Source: an uncultured Sphingomonadales bacterium (GTDB taxonomy: Bacteria > Pseudomonadota > Alphaproteobacteria > Sphingomonadales > Rhodothalassiaceae). Taken from it: a stretch of 64,000 nucleotides of DNA. The stretch lies in contig CANMND010000002.1 in the NCBI GenBank assembly GCA_947499155.1, positions 530,034 through 594,033 on the forward strand. The letters run 5' to 3'. This document shows, one piece after another, positions 1 through 8,220 of the stretch; the stretch's first letter is position 1; each line of letters starts with the position of its first letter. The notes below the pieces were generated by a model that did not search any database, had not been told where the DNA came from, and worked only from the letters and a program-made list of their open reading frames with translations. Both the position numbers and the translations under genes were made by a program.

Positions 1-1
1 A

Positions 2-2119
2 ATTTCCAATATCGCCGACCGCAAGAAACTCAAGGACGTGATGAGCGCTCTGGATGTGCCTGAAGGCATGGGCTGTATCATCCGCACCGCTGGTCTCAAT
101 CGGACAAAAACCGAGATTAAGCGCGACTTCGATTATCTTATGCGTTTGTGGGACGGCATCAGGGAACGGACACTTGAATCCGTTGCACCTACCCTTATCC
201 ATGAAGAGGCTGATTTGATAAAGCGCTCGATCCGGGATCTTTATTCCCGCGAGATCGATGAGATCCATGTGGAAGGGGAAGAAGGCTACAGAACAGCCAG
301 GAACTTCATGAAGCTTCTGATGCCCAGCCATGCCCGCCGCGTCCAACATTACAAGGATCGCATCCCGCTCTTTTACCGCTATCAGGTAGAAAACCAGCTG
401 GACGCCATGTATTCGCCTACTGTCCAACTTAAGTCCGGTGGCTATCTGGTCATCAATCCAACTGAGGCACTGATCGCCATTGATGTGAACTCCGGGCGTT
501 CCACCAAGGAACATAATATTGAGGAAACTGCGCTCAAAACCAATTTGGAAGCCTCAGATGAAGTAGCTCGCCAATTGCGGTTGCGTGACCTTGCCGGTCT
601 TGTCGTAATCGATTTTATCGACATGGAAGATCGCAGCAATAACCGCGCTGTAGAAAAACGCCTCAAAGAAGCTCTTAAAGCAGACCGTGCCCGTATTCAG
701 GTTGGTCGTATTTCCACATTCGGTCTGCTGGAAATGTCGCGTCAGCGCCTGCGTCCCAATCTGCTTGAAGCAACAAGATTGCCCTGCCCGCATTGTTCAG
801 GTGCCGGAATTGTACCGTCCAAAGAGTCCGCATCGCTTAATATTCTGCGCGCCCTCGAGGAAGAAGGTATCAGGGACCGCAGCAGCGCCGTCACTATCCA
901 GGCGCCTGCCCATGTGGCCTTTTATCTGCTAAATCAAAAACGCGACGTCATAACTGAACTTGAAAAGCGTTATGCCTTTGACGTCAAGATCGAAGCCGGA
1001 GAAAATCTGGGGTCCTCACCCTATGAAATGGACCGCGTGACAAAATCCGCAGAACAACGTGCTGTGGAAATCAAAGAGACCTTTGAGCATGCTGCATCAA
1101 CACTGGCGCCCGAAGATGACGAGATTGAAGAAGACATTTCTGAAATCAAACAGGACGCCGACAACGACAATACTCCCGATGTACATGAGGTCTCTTCACA
1201 AGATGAAGAACAGGCTCCTAAAAAACGCCGCCGCCGCCGCCGCCGTGGCCGTCGTGGCCGAGGAGGCGAGGATCAGGCACAGTCCAATGGCCATAATCTG
1301 ACAGCCTCTGGAGATGAGGATTCCACGTCTAAAAGTACGTCACAAGCAGAAGATGCGAACAAAAAGGCCACGGCCCAACCCATTCAAAATGGCGCATCTA
1401 ACGGGCAAACTGACGAAGCTCACACGCCAGACGAACAGGCGGACAAAAGCAAGCACGACCAGCGCCCACGTCGCCGCTCACGTCGTCGCAAGCCGTCCGA
1501 GCCCAGAGCGCATACGCCTGAGAATGGCATGGAGGGCGATATAACCAATGCACCTCAGCCGGAGATTATTGATACTCCATCGGCGGATATCAAAGCTGTG
1601 GCTGACGAAAAGTCTGACAGCGTGCCGCCACGACGCCGTCGTGTTCGCCGCAAGGTTCATGCTGACAATGGTGAAACCACAAGCAAAGTTGCAACTGGCA
1701 CAAATGTTGACGCCAACACATCCGCCTCAACCGAACAGGTCAGGTCACAGGCAACCAACGATGCTGCCAACTCTAAAAACGCGGAAGCCAAAAAGCCAGC
1801 CCGTCCACAGAGCCGTAAAAAGCCTGTTGAGGACACGGCAGACGCAAAGCCTGCCAAGGATAAGGTCAGCGCATCTGAAAAGCCCACAAAACCTGTGACC
1901 GCAGCTGAATCCGACGCTGCCAAAAAGACGCCATCACAGCCTCAACCAGCAGAGTCTTCTGCTTCTGTCACGGCCCCTGCCATGACATCCTCTGTAGAGC
2001 GTCACGTTATTACGCCGAACCGCGCGACCGCAAATGAGGACAAGAACAAAGATCGCACCGACAAGGCCGACACCGAACCGCGCAAACGGGGCTGGTGGCA
2101 ACGTGCCCTTGGCCGATAA
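2..2119 (+). CDS. rne: Ribonuclease E/G, 5' end cut by window
   Basis: Single-strand endoribonuclease that starts mRNA decay and matures rRNA. The reading frame is open from base 2, and the peptide before the first possible start (ISNIADRKKLKDV) is normal RNase E sequence, so the S1 domain and true start lie upstream. Visible are the catalytic DNase I-like region with its metal-binding aspartates in IDVNSGR (479-499) and VVIDFIDM (604-627), and the Zn-link CPHC near 784. After about base 1100 the protein becomes a low-complexity acidic and Arg-rich tail with a run of Arg/Lys near 1220-1265, the usual disordered degradosome scaffold. It ends in a short basic Trp-containing tail. Followed by a clear terminator. 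Confidence 0.95.
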   Translation: MSNIADRKKLKDVMSALDVPEGMGCIIRTAGLNRTKTEIKRDFDYLMRLWDGIRERTLESVAPTLIHEEADLIKRSIRDLYSREIDEIHVEGEEGYRTARNFMKLLMPSHARRVQHYKDRIPLFYRYQVENQLDAMYSPTVQLKSGGYLVINPTEALIAIDVNSGRSTKEHNIEETALKTNLEASDEVARQLRLRDLAGLVVIDFIDMEDRSNNRAVEKRLKEALKADRARIQVGRISTFGLLEMSRQRLRPNLLEATRLPCPHCSGAGIVPSKESASLNILRALEEEGIRDRSSAVTIQAPAHVAFYLLNQKRDVITELEKRYAFDVKIEAGENLGSSPYEMDRVTKSAEQRAVEIKETFEHAASTLAPEDDEIEEDISEIKQDADNDNTPDVHEVSSQDEEQAPKKRRRRRRRGRRGRGGEDQAQSNGHNLTASGDEDSTSKSTSQAEDANKKATAQPIQNGASNGQTDEAHTPDEQADKSKHDQRPRRRSRRRKPSEPRAHTPENGMEGDITNAPQPEIIDTPSADIKAVADEKSDSVPPRRRRVRRKVHADNGETTSKVATGTNVDANTSASTEQVRSQATNDAANSKNAEAKKPARPQSRKKPVEDTADAKPAKDKVSASEKPTKPVTAAESDAAKKTPSQPQPAESSASVTAPAMTSSVERHVITPNRATANEDKNKDRTDKADTEPRKRGWWQRALGR

Positions 2120-2171
2120 TATACGCCAATACCTGGCCGGAGATCATGGCCGGACAAACTGGCACTAAAAC

Positions 2172-2218
2172 AAAGAAGGCGAGAGCGGGAGTTTTCCTTG
2201 CTTCTCGCCTTTCTTTTT
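2172..2218 (+). terminator. Intrinsic terminator of rne
   Basis: GGCGAGA (2178-2184) pairs with TCTCGCC (2203-2209). AAAGAA upstream can extend the pairing with the T-rich tail TTTCTTTTT. It lies 52 bases after the rne stop codon. Confidence 0.7.
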
Positions 2219-2335
2219 CCGAACAGTGAACCGATATGTCATCAAATAGACAACAATCTGCACAATATGGTGCGTTGACGGACGGACCAGCAGCCATCTA
2301 GTCTTTCGGATTATCTACTTTACCTGGAGCAGGCC

Positions 2336-3694
2336 TTGGCTCGATTTATGCGTTTACTCATGATTATCGTGCTCCTCTCGCCAGTGTTTGCACCGGCGGC
2401 ATGGGCTCAGGGTATCCGTACCTTGCGCGATGCAGAATTCGAGCATTTCCTGCACGAAATCAGTGATCCCATTTTCATCGCCGGTGGCCAGCGTCCTGAA
2501 GACGTGACGATCGTGATTGTGGACGATACCAATCTCAACGCCTTTTATGCAGGTGGACAGGCCATTTTCATCCACACAGGCCTTATCTTGCAAACAGACA
2601 ATGTGGATCAGGTGATTGGTGTTATCGCCCATGAATCCGGTCATATGGTGGCAGGCCATACTCAGCGTTTTAGTGAAGGTCTCGAACCTGCTTCCAGCAT
2701 TTCAATCCTGGGTCTTGTGCTGGGAGCGGCCGCCATTGCAGCCGGAGCGCCAGATGCAGGCATGGGCCTGATCATGGGAAGCCAAGGGGCAGCTCAACGC
2801 ACGTTTCTTAAATTTCGCAGAGTTCAGGAAGCCTCAGCGGACCAGGCTGCGATCCAGTTTCTGGAACATGCAGGCTATTCCGGGCGCGGACTAATAGAAG
2901 TATTCGAAAAATTCCGTTATCAGGAACTTCTGGCGGCCCCAAATATTGACCCTTATGTCCTGACCCATCCCCTGTCCGGGGACCGTATTTCCAATGTGGA
3001 AGCCAAGCTCAAGGAACAGACCCACTGGAATACGCCAACCGATCCTGAATTGCAGGCAAAATACGATCGCATCAAGGCCAAGCTTCAGGGATATATCTGG
3101 CAACCTCGCGCCACCTTGGGCAAATACCCCCCCAGTGACAAAAGTGTACCGGCACGTTACGCCCGTATTTATGCCTATAACAAGGCACTCGAGTGGGACA
3201 AGGCCATGGCAGAAGCCGACAGCCTGATCGCCGAAGCGCCCAATGATCCTTATTTCCAGGAAATAAAAGGCCAGATTCTTTTGGAAAATGGTCGTGTGGA
3301 AGAGTCTATCCCCTATCTTAAAAAAGCGGCTGAACTTGCTCGTAACGAGTCATTGATCCAAACCCTTTATGGACAGGCTCTTGTCGCGCTTGAGCAACCA
3401 GAAAGCGATCTGGAAGCCATGCCTATTCTGGAAAATGCTGCCCGTGCCGACCCCTATAACAGCTTTGCCTGGTACCAGCTTGCCATTGTCTATACCAGGC
3501 GCGATATGCCTGCTCTTGCTGACCTTGCTACTGCTGAACGCTACATGCTGATGCGCAATCCTGGACGCGCCGCTTTCCACGCTGCTCGGGCGGTGGAGGG
3601 TCTGGATCGCGGAACACCGAAATGGTTGCGAGCCCAGGACATACGCCAGGCCGCAGCCATAGACCTTGAAAATTCTTCAAAACGTCGTCGTTAA
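2336..3694 (+). CDS. Secreted M48 metalloprotease with TPR repeats (BepA/YfgC-like)
   Basis: Predicted periplasmic zinc metalloprotease of the M48 family, probably for outer-membrane protein quality control as described for BepA. An N-terminal signal peptide ends at about AWAQG. The HESGH zinc site is at residues 99-103, with the third ligand Glu165 in EASADQ. Residues after about 260 form TPR helices. The TTG start is chosen because GGAG lies six bases before it (2326-2329); an in-frame ATG at 2348 would be poorly spaced. The next gene encodes a DsbA-like protein 14 bases downstream, so the two are probably cotranscribed. Confidence 0.88.
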   Translation: MARFMRLLMIIVLLSPVFAPAAWAQGIRTLRDAEFEHFLHEISDPIFIAGGQRPEDVTIVIVDDTNLNAFYAGGQAIFIHTGLILQTDNVDQVIGVIAHESGHMVAGHTQRFSEGLEPASSISILGLVLGAAAIAAGAPDAGMGLIMGSQGAAQRTFLKFRRVQEASADQAAIQFLEHAGYSGRGLIEVFEKFRYQELLAAPNIDPYVLTHPLSGDRISNVEAKLKEQTHWNTPTDPELQAKYDRIKAKLQGYIWQPRATLGKYPPSDKSVPARYARIYAYNKALEWDKAMAEADSLIAEAPNDPYFQEIKGQILLENGRVEESIPYLKKAAELARNESLIQTLYGQALVALEQPESDLEAMPILENAARADPYNSFAWYQLAIVYTRRDMPALADLATAERYMLMRNPGRAAFHAARAVEGLDRGTPKWLRAQDIRQAAAIDLENSSKRRR

Positions 3695-3708
3695 ATAAGG
3701 AATGACAT

Positions 3709-4497
3709 ATGTCTGTACGAAATGGGAAGCAGGGGTTTGTTACCCTGTCCCTGACCATTGCCATCCTGGCTCTTCTTCTGGCAGGAGCTGCATTATATAT
3801 TGCCTGGCCAAAGACTGCTGAACCGGTTGCACCTGCAATGGATGAACGGCAAATCCACCAGATGGTGCGCGGCTATATTCTGGAAAATCCTGAAATTCTG
3901 CCACAAGCTATCGCTGTTTTGCGCCAGCGGGAAGAAATGGTGCAACAAAACCAGTTGAGTGCCATGGCCAGTGATCGCTGGGATGATATCAAAACCGATG
4001 GCTTCTCTCCCGTTGCCGGTAATACGGACGCCGCTGTCACCGTAGTTGAATATTATGACTATCGCTGCCCTTATTGCAGACGTGCCCATCCCGATATGGT
4101 TCGCCTGTTGGCCGAGCATGGCGATAAGGTCCGTTACGTCTTTAAACAATTCCCTGTTCTGGACAGCGAAGGGCCAAACGGCGTTTCCCATTTTGCAGCC
4201 CGTGCAGCCATCGCCGCTGATCGCCAGAACTCGTTTTTGGCATTCCACGACAAAGTGATGAGTGATGATGCGCGGCTTGACAAGGCCCGCGTTATTTCAT
4301 TTGCCAAAGAGCTTGACCTTGATATGGACCGATTCCACAAAGATATGGATGACCCTGAAATCAATCAGTATTTTGGTGAAACTATCGCCCTTGCCCGCAT
4401 GATCGGTATATCCGGCACACCCACTTATGTGATCAACGGCAAGGTTCTGGCCGGTGCCCATGGCTATGACGCCATTCTCTCACTGGTCCAGGAATAA
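3709..4497 (+). CDS. Membrane-anchored DsbA-family thiol oxidoreductase
   Basis: Thioredoxin-fold protein of the DsbA/Com1 type, acting on cysteines in periplasmic proteins. Residues 8-30 are an uncleaved-looking membrane anchor, followed by a helical N-terminal extension typical of this subfamily. The active site is CPYC at 120-123 in YYDYRCPYC, and the cis-proline loop is GISGTPTYVING near the C-terminus. AAGGA precedes the ATG at good spacing. It sits directly after the M48 protease, which fits joint work on envelope protein folding and degradation. No DsbB partner is visible in the window. Confidence 0.9.
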   Translation: MSVRNGKQGFVTLSLTIAILALLLAGAALYIAWPKTAEPVAPAMDERQIHQMVRGYILENPEILPQAIAVLRQREEMVQQNQLSAMASDRWDDIKTDGFSPVAGNTDAAVTVVEYYDYRCPYCRRAHPDMVRLLAEHGDKVRYVFKQFPVLDSEGPNGVSHFAARAAIAADRQNSFLAFHDKVMSDDARLDKARVISFAKELDLDMDRFHKDMDDPEINQYFGETIALARMIGISGTPTYVINGKVLAGAHGYDAILSLVQE

Positions 4498-4619
4498 CAA
4501 CCTGACCGGCACTGCGAATTGACCACAAGCGGGCGGTCCTCTAAGGTCACCCGCTATATTCGTGCCAACGCAGAGAATAATGACAGATTAGCGTCATAAT
4601 CCCATACGAAGAGTGTCTT

Positions 4620-4679
4620 ATGAACGCCCCCGCCTGCCCAAACTCCATCCGTCACCGAAGAACTGGTAAACGGCCATGA
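4620..4679 (+). other. Possible 19-codon leader ORF overlapping mlaE start
   Basis: An ATG at 4620 opens a 19-codon frame whose TGA overlaps the ATG of mlaE as ATGA (4676-4679). The mlaE ATG has no convincing Shine-Dalgarno, while GAAGAG lies shortly before the small ORF. Translation of the mini-ORF could therefore couple ribosomes into mlaE. The peptide (MNAPACPNSIRHRRTGKRP) resembles nothing I recognise, and chance is possible. Confidence 0.25.
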
Positions 4680-5449
4680 ACTTTTTTGCGATTATCGGGC
4701 GATTCACGCTCAACGCATTGGCAGCGCTTGGGCGATTGACATTGTTTGCAGGGCAGGCGCTCGGACATCTGGCTCGCCCGCCATTCTTCATCCGGAATAT
4801 AAGCCAGCAGATTCTGACCATCGGTTATTTCTCGCTTCCGGTTGTGGGTCTCACAGCGCTGTTTACAGGAGCCGCTCTCGCCCAACAGATCTATGTGGGG
4901 TCGGCGCGTTTCAATGCGGAAAGTACCATGGCCGCAGTTGTGGTGATTGCCATTGTCCGCGAGCTTGGACCTGTTCTGGGCGGATTGATGGTGGCAGGCC
5001 GCGTTTCATCGGCCATGGCCGCTGAAATCGGCACCATGCGGGTGACAGAACAGATCGATGCGCTGGTGACGCTTTCCACCGACCCCTATAAATATCTGGT
5101 GGTCCCGCGTCTGATCGCCGGGGTGATTACCCTGCCCTTTCTTGTTGCCGTCGCCAACATCATTGGTGTTTTCGGTGGATTCCTTGTGGCCACCCAACGT
5201 CTTGGCTTTAATGCTGGCAATTATTTGAGCGTCACCATGAATTTTCTGGAGGCGACAGATATTGTCTCGTCCCTGGTAAAAGCTGCTGTTTTTGGCTTTA
5301 TCATCGCCCTTATGGGCAGCTATCACGGCTATCATTCATCAGGTGGCGCACAAGGCGTCGGCCGTGCAACCACTGATGCGGTTGTCTCCGCCTTCATACT
5401 GATATTGCTGGCCAATCTGATCATAACCATCATGGTGTTCGGCTCATGA
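4676..5449 (+). CDS. mlaE: MlaE-family ABC transporter permease
   Basis: Inner-membrane permease of the Mla phospholipid transport system, which keeps outer-membrane lipid asymmetry. The 257-residue protein has the family length and signature: an N-terminal amphipathic segment, several hydrophobic helices, and the conserved ELGPVLGGLMVAGRVSSAM and EIGTMRVTEQIDAL regions (about residues 97-125). Its stop overlaps the start of mlaF by four bases, so the two subunits are translationally coupled. The MCE-domain protein MlaD, often the third gene, is not next to them. Confidence 0.92.
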   Translation: MNFFAIIGRFTLNALAALGRLTLFAGQALGHLARPPFFIRNISQQILTIGYFSLPVVGLTALFTGAALAQQIYVGSARFNAESTMAAVVVIAIVRELGPVLGGLMVAGRVSSAMAAEIGTMRVTEQIDALVTLSTDPYKYLVVPRLIAGVITLPFLVAVANIIGVFGGFLVATQRLGFNAGNYLSVTMNFLEATDIVSSLVKAAVFGFIIALMGSYHGYHSSGGAQGVGRATTDAVVSAFILILLANLIITIMVFGS

Positions 5450-6222
5450 AGGACACACCAAAAATTGCCCTCGATGGCGTCAAAAAACGCTTTGGCTCCA
5501 AGGTTGTGCTTGATGGCGTCACGCTCAACATTGCCAAGGGCGAAAGCCTTGTAGTGATTGGCGGTTCCGGTACCGGAAAGTCGGTCCTGCTGAAATGTAT
5601 TCTGGGTCTGCTCAAGCCCGAAGAAGGCAGCATTCACATTGATGGCGAAAATACTCTGACCAGGTCCGGGAAATCCCGCCGCGAGCAGATGGCACGATTT
5701 GGAATGCTGTTCCAGGGTGCAGCCCTGTTTGATTCATTGCCGGTCTGGGAAAATGTCGCCTTTGGTCTGATGAAAGCCCATGGCGTCAAACGTAAAGATG
5801 CCCGTGATATCGCTCTTGAGAAACTAGGCCGCGTAGGCCTTTCCGAGGATGTAGGGGCACTTTTCCCTGATGAACTGTCTGGCGGCATGAAAAAACGTGT
5901 GGGCCTTGCCCGCGCTATCGCTGCCGATCCTGACATCATTTTCTTTGACGAACCGACAACTGGGCTGGACCCAATTATGTCCGACATCATTAACGACCTG
6001 ATTGTTGAAAGTGTACGAGACCTTGGCGCCACCACCATCACAATCACCCATGACATGGCCAGCGCCCGCAAGATCGCGCATTCCATTGCCATGCTCCATA
6101 AGGGTCAAATCATCTGGCAAGGCTCACAAGATGATGTGGACAATAGTGGCAACGCCTATGTCGAACAGTTCATCCATGGTCGCGCAGAAGGGCCCATCAA
6201 GATGGCCGTACGGAAAGGCTGA
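5446..6222 (+). CDS. mlaF: MlaF-family ABC transporter ATPase
   Basis: Cytoplasmic ATPase that powers the MlaE permease. Walker A is GGSGTGKS at residues 39-46, the ABC signature is LSGGMKKRVGLARA, Walker B ends in Asp168-Glu169 (FFDEPTTGLDP), and the switch His is in ITITHDM. The length (258 residues) and the Mla-type LSGGMKKR signature separate it from other importer ATPases. It starts inside the mlaE stop codon (ATGA). radA follows about 60 bases later and may be read from the same transcript. Confidence 0.93.
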   Translation: MKDTPKIALDGVKKRFGSKVVLDGVTLNIAKGESLVVIGGSGTGKSVLLKCILGLLKPEEGSIHIDGENTLTRSGKSRREQMARFGMLFQGAALFDSLPVWENVAFGLMKAHGVKRKDARDIALEKLGRVGLSEDVGALFPDELSGGMKKRVGLARAIAADPDIIFFDEPTTGLDPIMSDIINDLIVESVRDLGATTITITHDMASARKIAHSIAMLHKGQIIWQGSQDDVDNSGNAYVEQFIHGRAEGPIKMAVRKG

Positions 6223-6284
6223 TGGTTCATCTTTTTTAAAATCGGCACTTGGCGGCAGAAGAACAAAGCGCTAACATCGCCAGC

Positions 6285-7652
6285 ATGGCAAAACACCCAC
6301 ATCATTTCGCCTGCCAAAGTTGCGGCGCCAGCTATCGCAAATGGCAAGGCCGCTGCGATGAATGCAATGAATGGAATTCCATTACTGAGGAAGCCGCACT
6401 TACAAGCGGCACGCCCAAGGGACTGGGAGGAAAACGGGGGCGTGCGGTCTCGCTTGTCGGGCTGGAGCAAACTATTGATAGTCCTGAACGACTGACTTCG
6501 GGCATAGCGGAATTTGACAGAGCAACCGGCGGCGGGCTTGTTGCCGGGTCTGCCCTTCTTATTGGCGGTGACCCAGGTATTGGAAAATCCACCCTGCTGC
6601 TTCAGGCCGTGGCCGCCCTTGCCAGCAAGGGGCATGATTGCGTTTATATCTCTGGTGAAGAGGCAAGCGCCCAGATTCAGATGCGGGCCGCCCGTCTTGG
6701 CCTTGGCCAGTCGCCGATGAGATTGGGAGCCGCTACCAGCCTACGGGATATTCTCACTACTCTTGACGAATCTAAACCCCCCGAAATTCTGGTCATCGAT
6801 TCGATCCAGACGGTTTTTGCTGATTCTCTGGACAGCGCACCGGGAACTGTGGCTCAGGTTCGGGCTTGTGCTGCTGAACTGATTTCCTTTGCCAAGCGGC
6901 GCGGCACCATCATGCTGATTGTCGGACATGTGACGAAAGACGGCCAGATAGCCGGTCCCCGTGTGCTTGAGCATATGGTGGATACGGTGCTGTACTTTGA
7001 AGGTGAGCGCGGCCATCAGTTTCGTATTTTACGCAGCGTCAAGAATCGCTATGGCGGTACTGATGAGATTGGCGTCTTTGAAATGACCGGTCAGGGTCTG
7101 AGCGAGGTTGCCAACCCGTCACAGCTTTTTTTATCGGATCGTGCATCTGACGTTGCAGGCTCTGCGGTTTTCGCCGGAATTGAAGGAACGCGCCCGGTAC
7201 TTGTGGAAATTCAGGCTCTAGTTGCCTCATCCTCTGCCGCAAACCCCCGACGTGCCGTTGTTGGTTGGGATTCGGGCCGCCTTGCCATGGTTCTGGCTGT
7301 TCTGGACGCACGATGCGGTCTGGGCCTGTCCAGTTCGGACATATATCTTAATGTGGCAGGTGGATTGAAAGTCGGAGAGCCCGCAGCCGACCTCGCCGTC
7401 GCCGCCGCCCTTGTCTCATCCTTGTCAGGCGTAGCCGTTCCACCAGAAACCGTGATTTTTGGAGAGATCAGCCTGTCTGGCGATGTACGCCCAGTGGCGC
7501 AAGCAGACGCGCGCCTGAAAGAAGCCGCAAAACTTGGGTTCAGCAAGGCACTTGTCCCAGCCAACACAAAATCCGGTGGTAATCACCTGAAACTGGAAAG
7601 CTGTGCACGTCTCCATGCGCTTGTCGAGCGGTTTGCTTTGGATGGGTCCTGA
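6285..7652 (+). CDS. radA: DNA repair protein RadA
   Basis: RecA-related branch-migration ATPase in recombinational repair. At the N-terminus is a four-cysteine zinc finger (CQSCG followed by CDEC), then Walker A GGDPGIGKST near residue 94, the RadA-specific KNRYG motif, and a C-terminal Lon-protease-like domain (VNVAGGLKVGEPAADLAVA region). The frame is open further back to a TTG at 6249. The ATG at 6285 is preferred because it gives the family N-terminus MAKxxxxFxCxxCG and a length of 455 residues, close to the usual 455-460. No strong ribosome site is seen before either start. Confidence 0.93.
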   Translation: MAKHPHHFACQSCGASYRKWQGRCDECNEWNSITEEAALTSGTPKGLGGKRGRAVSLVGLEQTIDSPERLTSGIAEFDRATGGGLVAGSALLIGGDPGIGKSTLLLQAVAALASKGHDCVYISGEEASAQIQMRAARLGLGQSPMRLGAATSLRDILTTLDESKPPEILVIDSIQTVFADSLDSAPGTVAQVRACAAELISFAKRRGTIMLIVGHVTKDGQIAGPRVLEHMVDTVLYFEGERGHQFRILRSVKNRYGGTDEIGVFEMTGQGLSEVANPSQLFLSDRASDVAGSAVFAGIEGTRPVLVEIQALVASSSAANPRRAVVGWDSGRLAMVLAVLDARCGLGLSSSDIYLNVAGGLKVGEPAADLAVAAALVSSLSGVAVPPETVIFGEISLSGDVRPVAQADARLKEAAKLGFSKALVPANTKSGGNHLKLESCARLHALVERFALDGS

Positions 7653-7669
7653 AGGCGCGGTTTTGGCCA

Positions 7670-8122
7670 TTAAAGCCGTTGACGCGGCATTTCACTAAAT
7701 ATGGCTTCAGGCGTTGCAGTGAACCTTGCTGACGCAAGTGCATCGGCAAGACTGGTTCCAGTTATGTCCGGATCCAAGAAGGATTGCGTAAAACGACCTG
7801 TTCGATTGGCCAGCAGAAAGCTGTGCCGCAAGCGATCAAACGTACGGCCTTTTGCTTCCACATTCTGAAGTGCAAACCAGCGCACAATCGCTTCCCGCGC
7901 CAGATCATGGATAAGAGCCTCAATCCGTCCAGCCGCCACAACATCGCGTGGCAGATCATTTAAGGACTCCATCAGCCGCATACGCAAGCGCATGACCGCA
8001 TTTTTGTCATTAATTCCAAATGATCCGCACCACCGCACTGCAATGTCTTCACAAAGGGCATCGAGATTCACGATAGAAATCATCGCGTCTGGTGCTGTTG
8101 GAATTTGAAACTGTGCCGTCAT
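7670..8122 (-). CDS. Uncharacterised 150-residue protein
   Basis: I do not recognise this protein. It is soluble-looking, rich in Arg, Ala and Leu, and mostly helical, with a Trp-Cys pair in IAVRWCGSFG and a central stretch RDVVAAGRIEALIHDLAREAIVRWF. No signal peptide or known motif is visible. The ATG at 8122 is chosen because GAGG lies nine bases before it; an upstream in-frame ATG at 8137 lacks a ribosome site. It lies about 100 bases downstream of opgH on the same strand and converges with radA, so it could be the last gene of the opgGH transcript. The reading frame has normal composition for the region. Confidence 0.6.
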   Translation of the reverse strand: MTAQFQIPTAPDAMISIVNLDALCEDIAVRWCGSFGINDKNAVMRLRMRLMESLNDLPRDVVAAGRIEALIHDLAREAIVRWFALQNVEAKGRTFDRLRHSFLLANRTGRFTQSFLDPDITGTSLADALASARFTATPEAIFSEMPRQRL

Positions 8123-8220
8123 CGTTATGTACCTCATATCAAGGATTTAATTGAGGCCATGGATTGCCTCAGCAACATTATTTAAACAGTGAATACGACA
8201 ATGAGCGGGAGAAAATACGA

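Noticed and set aside
1059..1898. Overlapping plus- and minus-strand ORFs within the rne tail
   Set aside because: They arise from the low-complexity Arg/Lys/Ala-rich coding sequence and have no independent ribosome sites or recognisable products.
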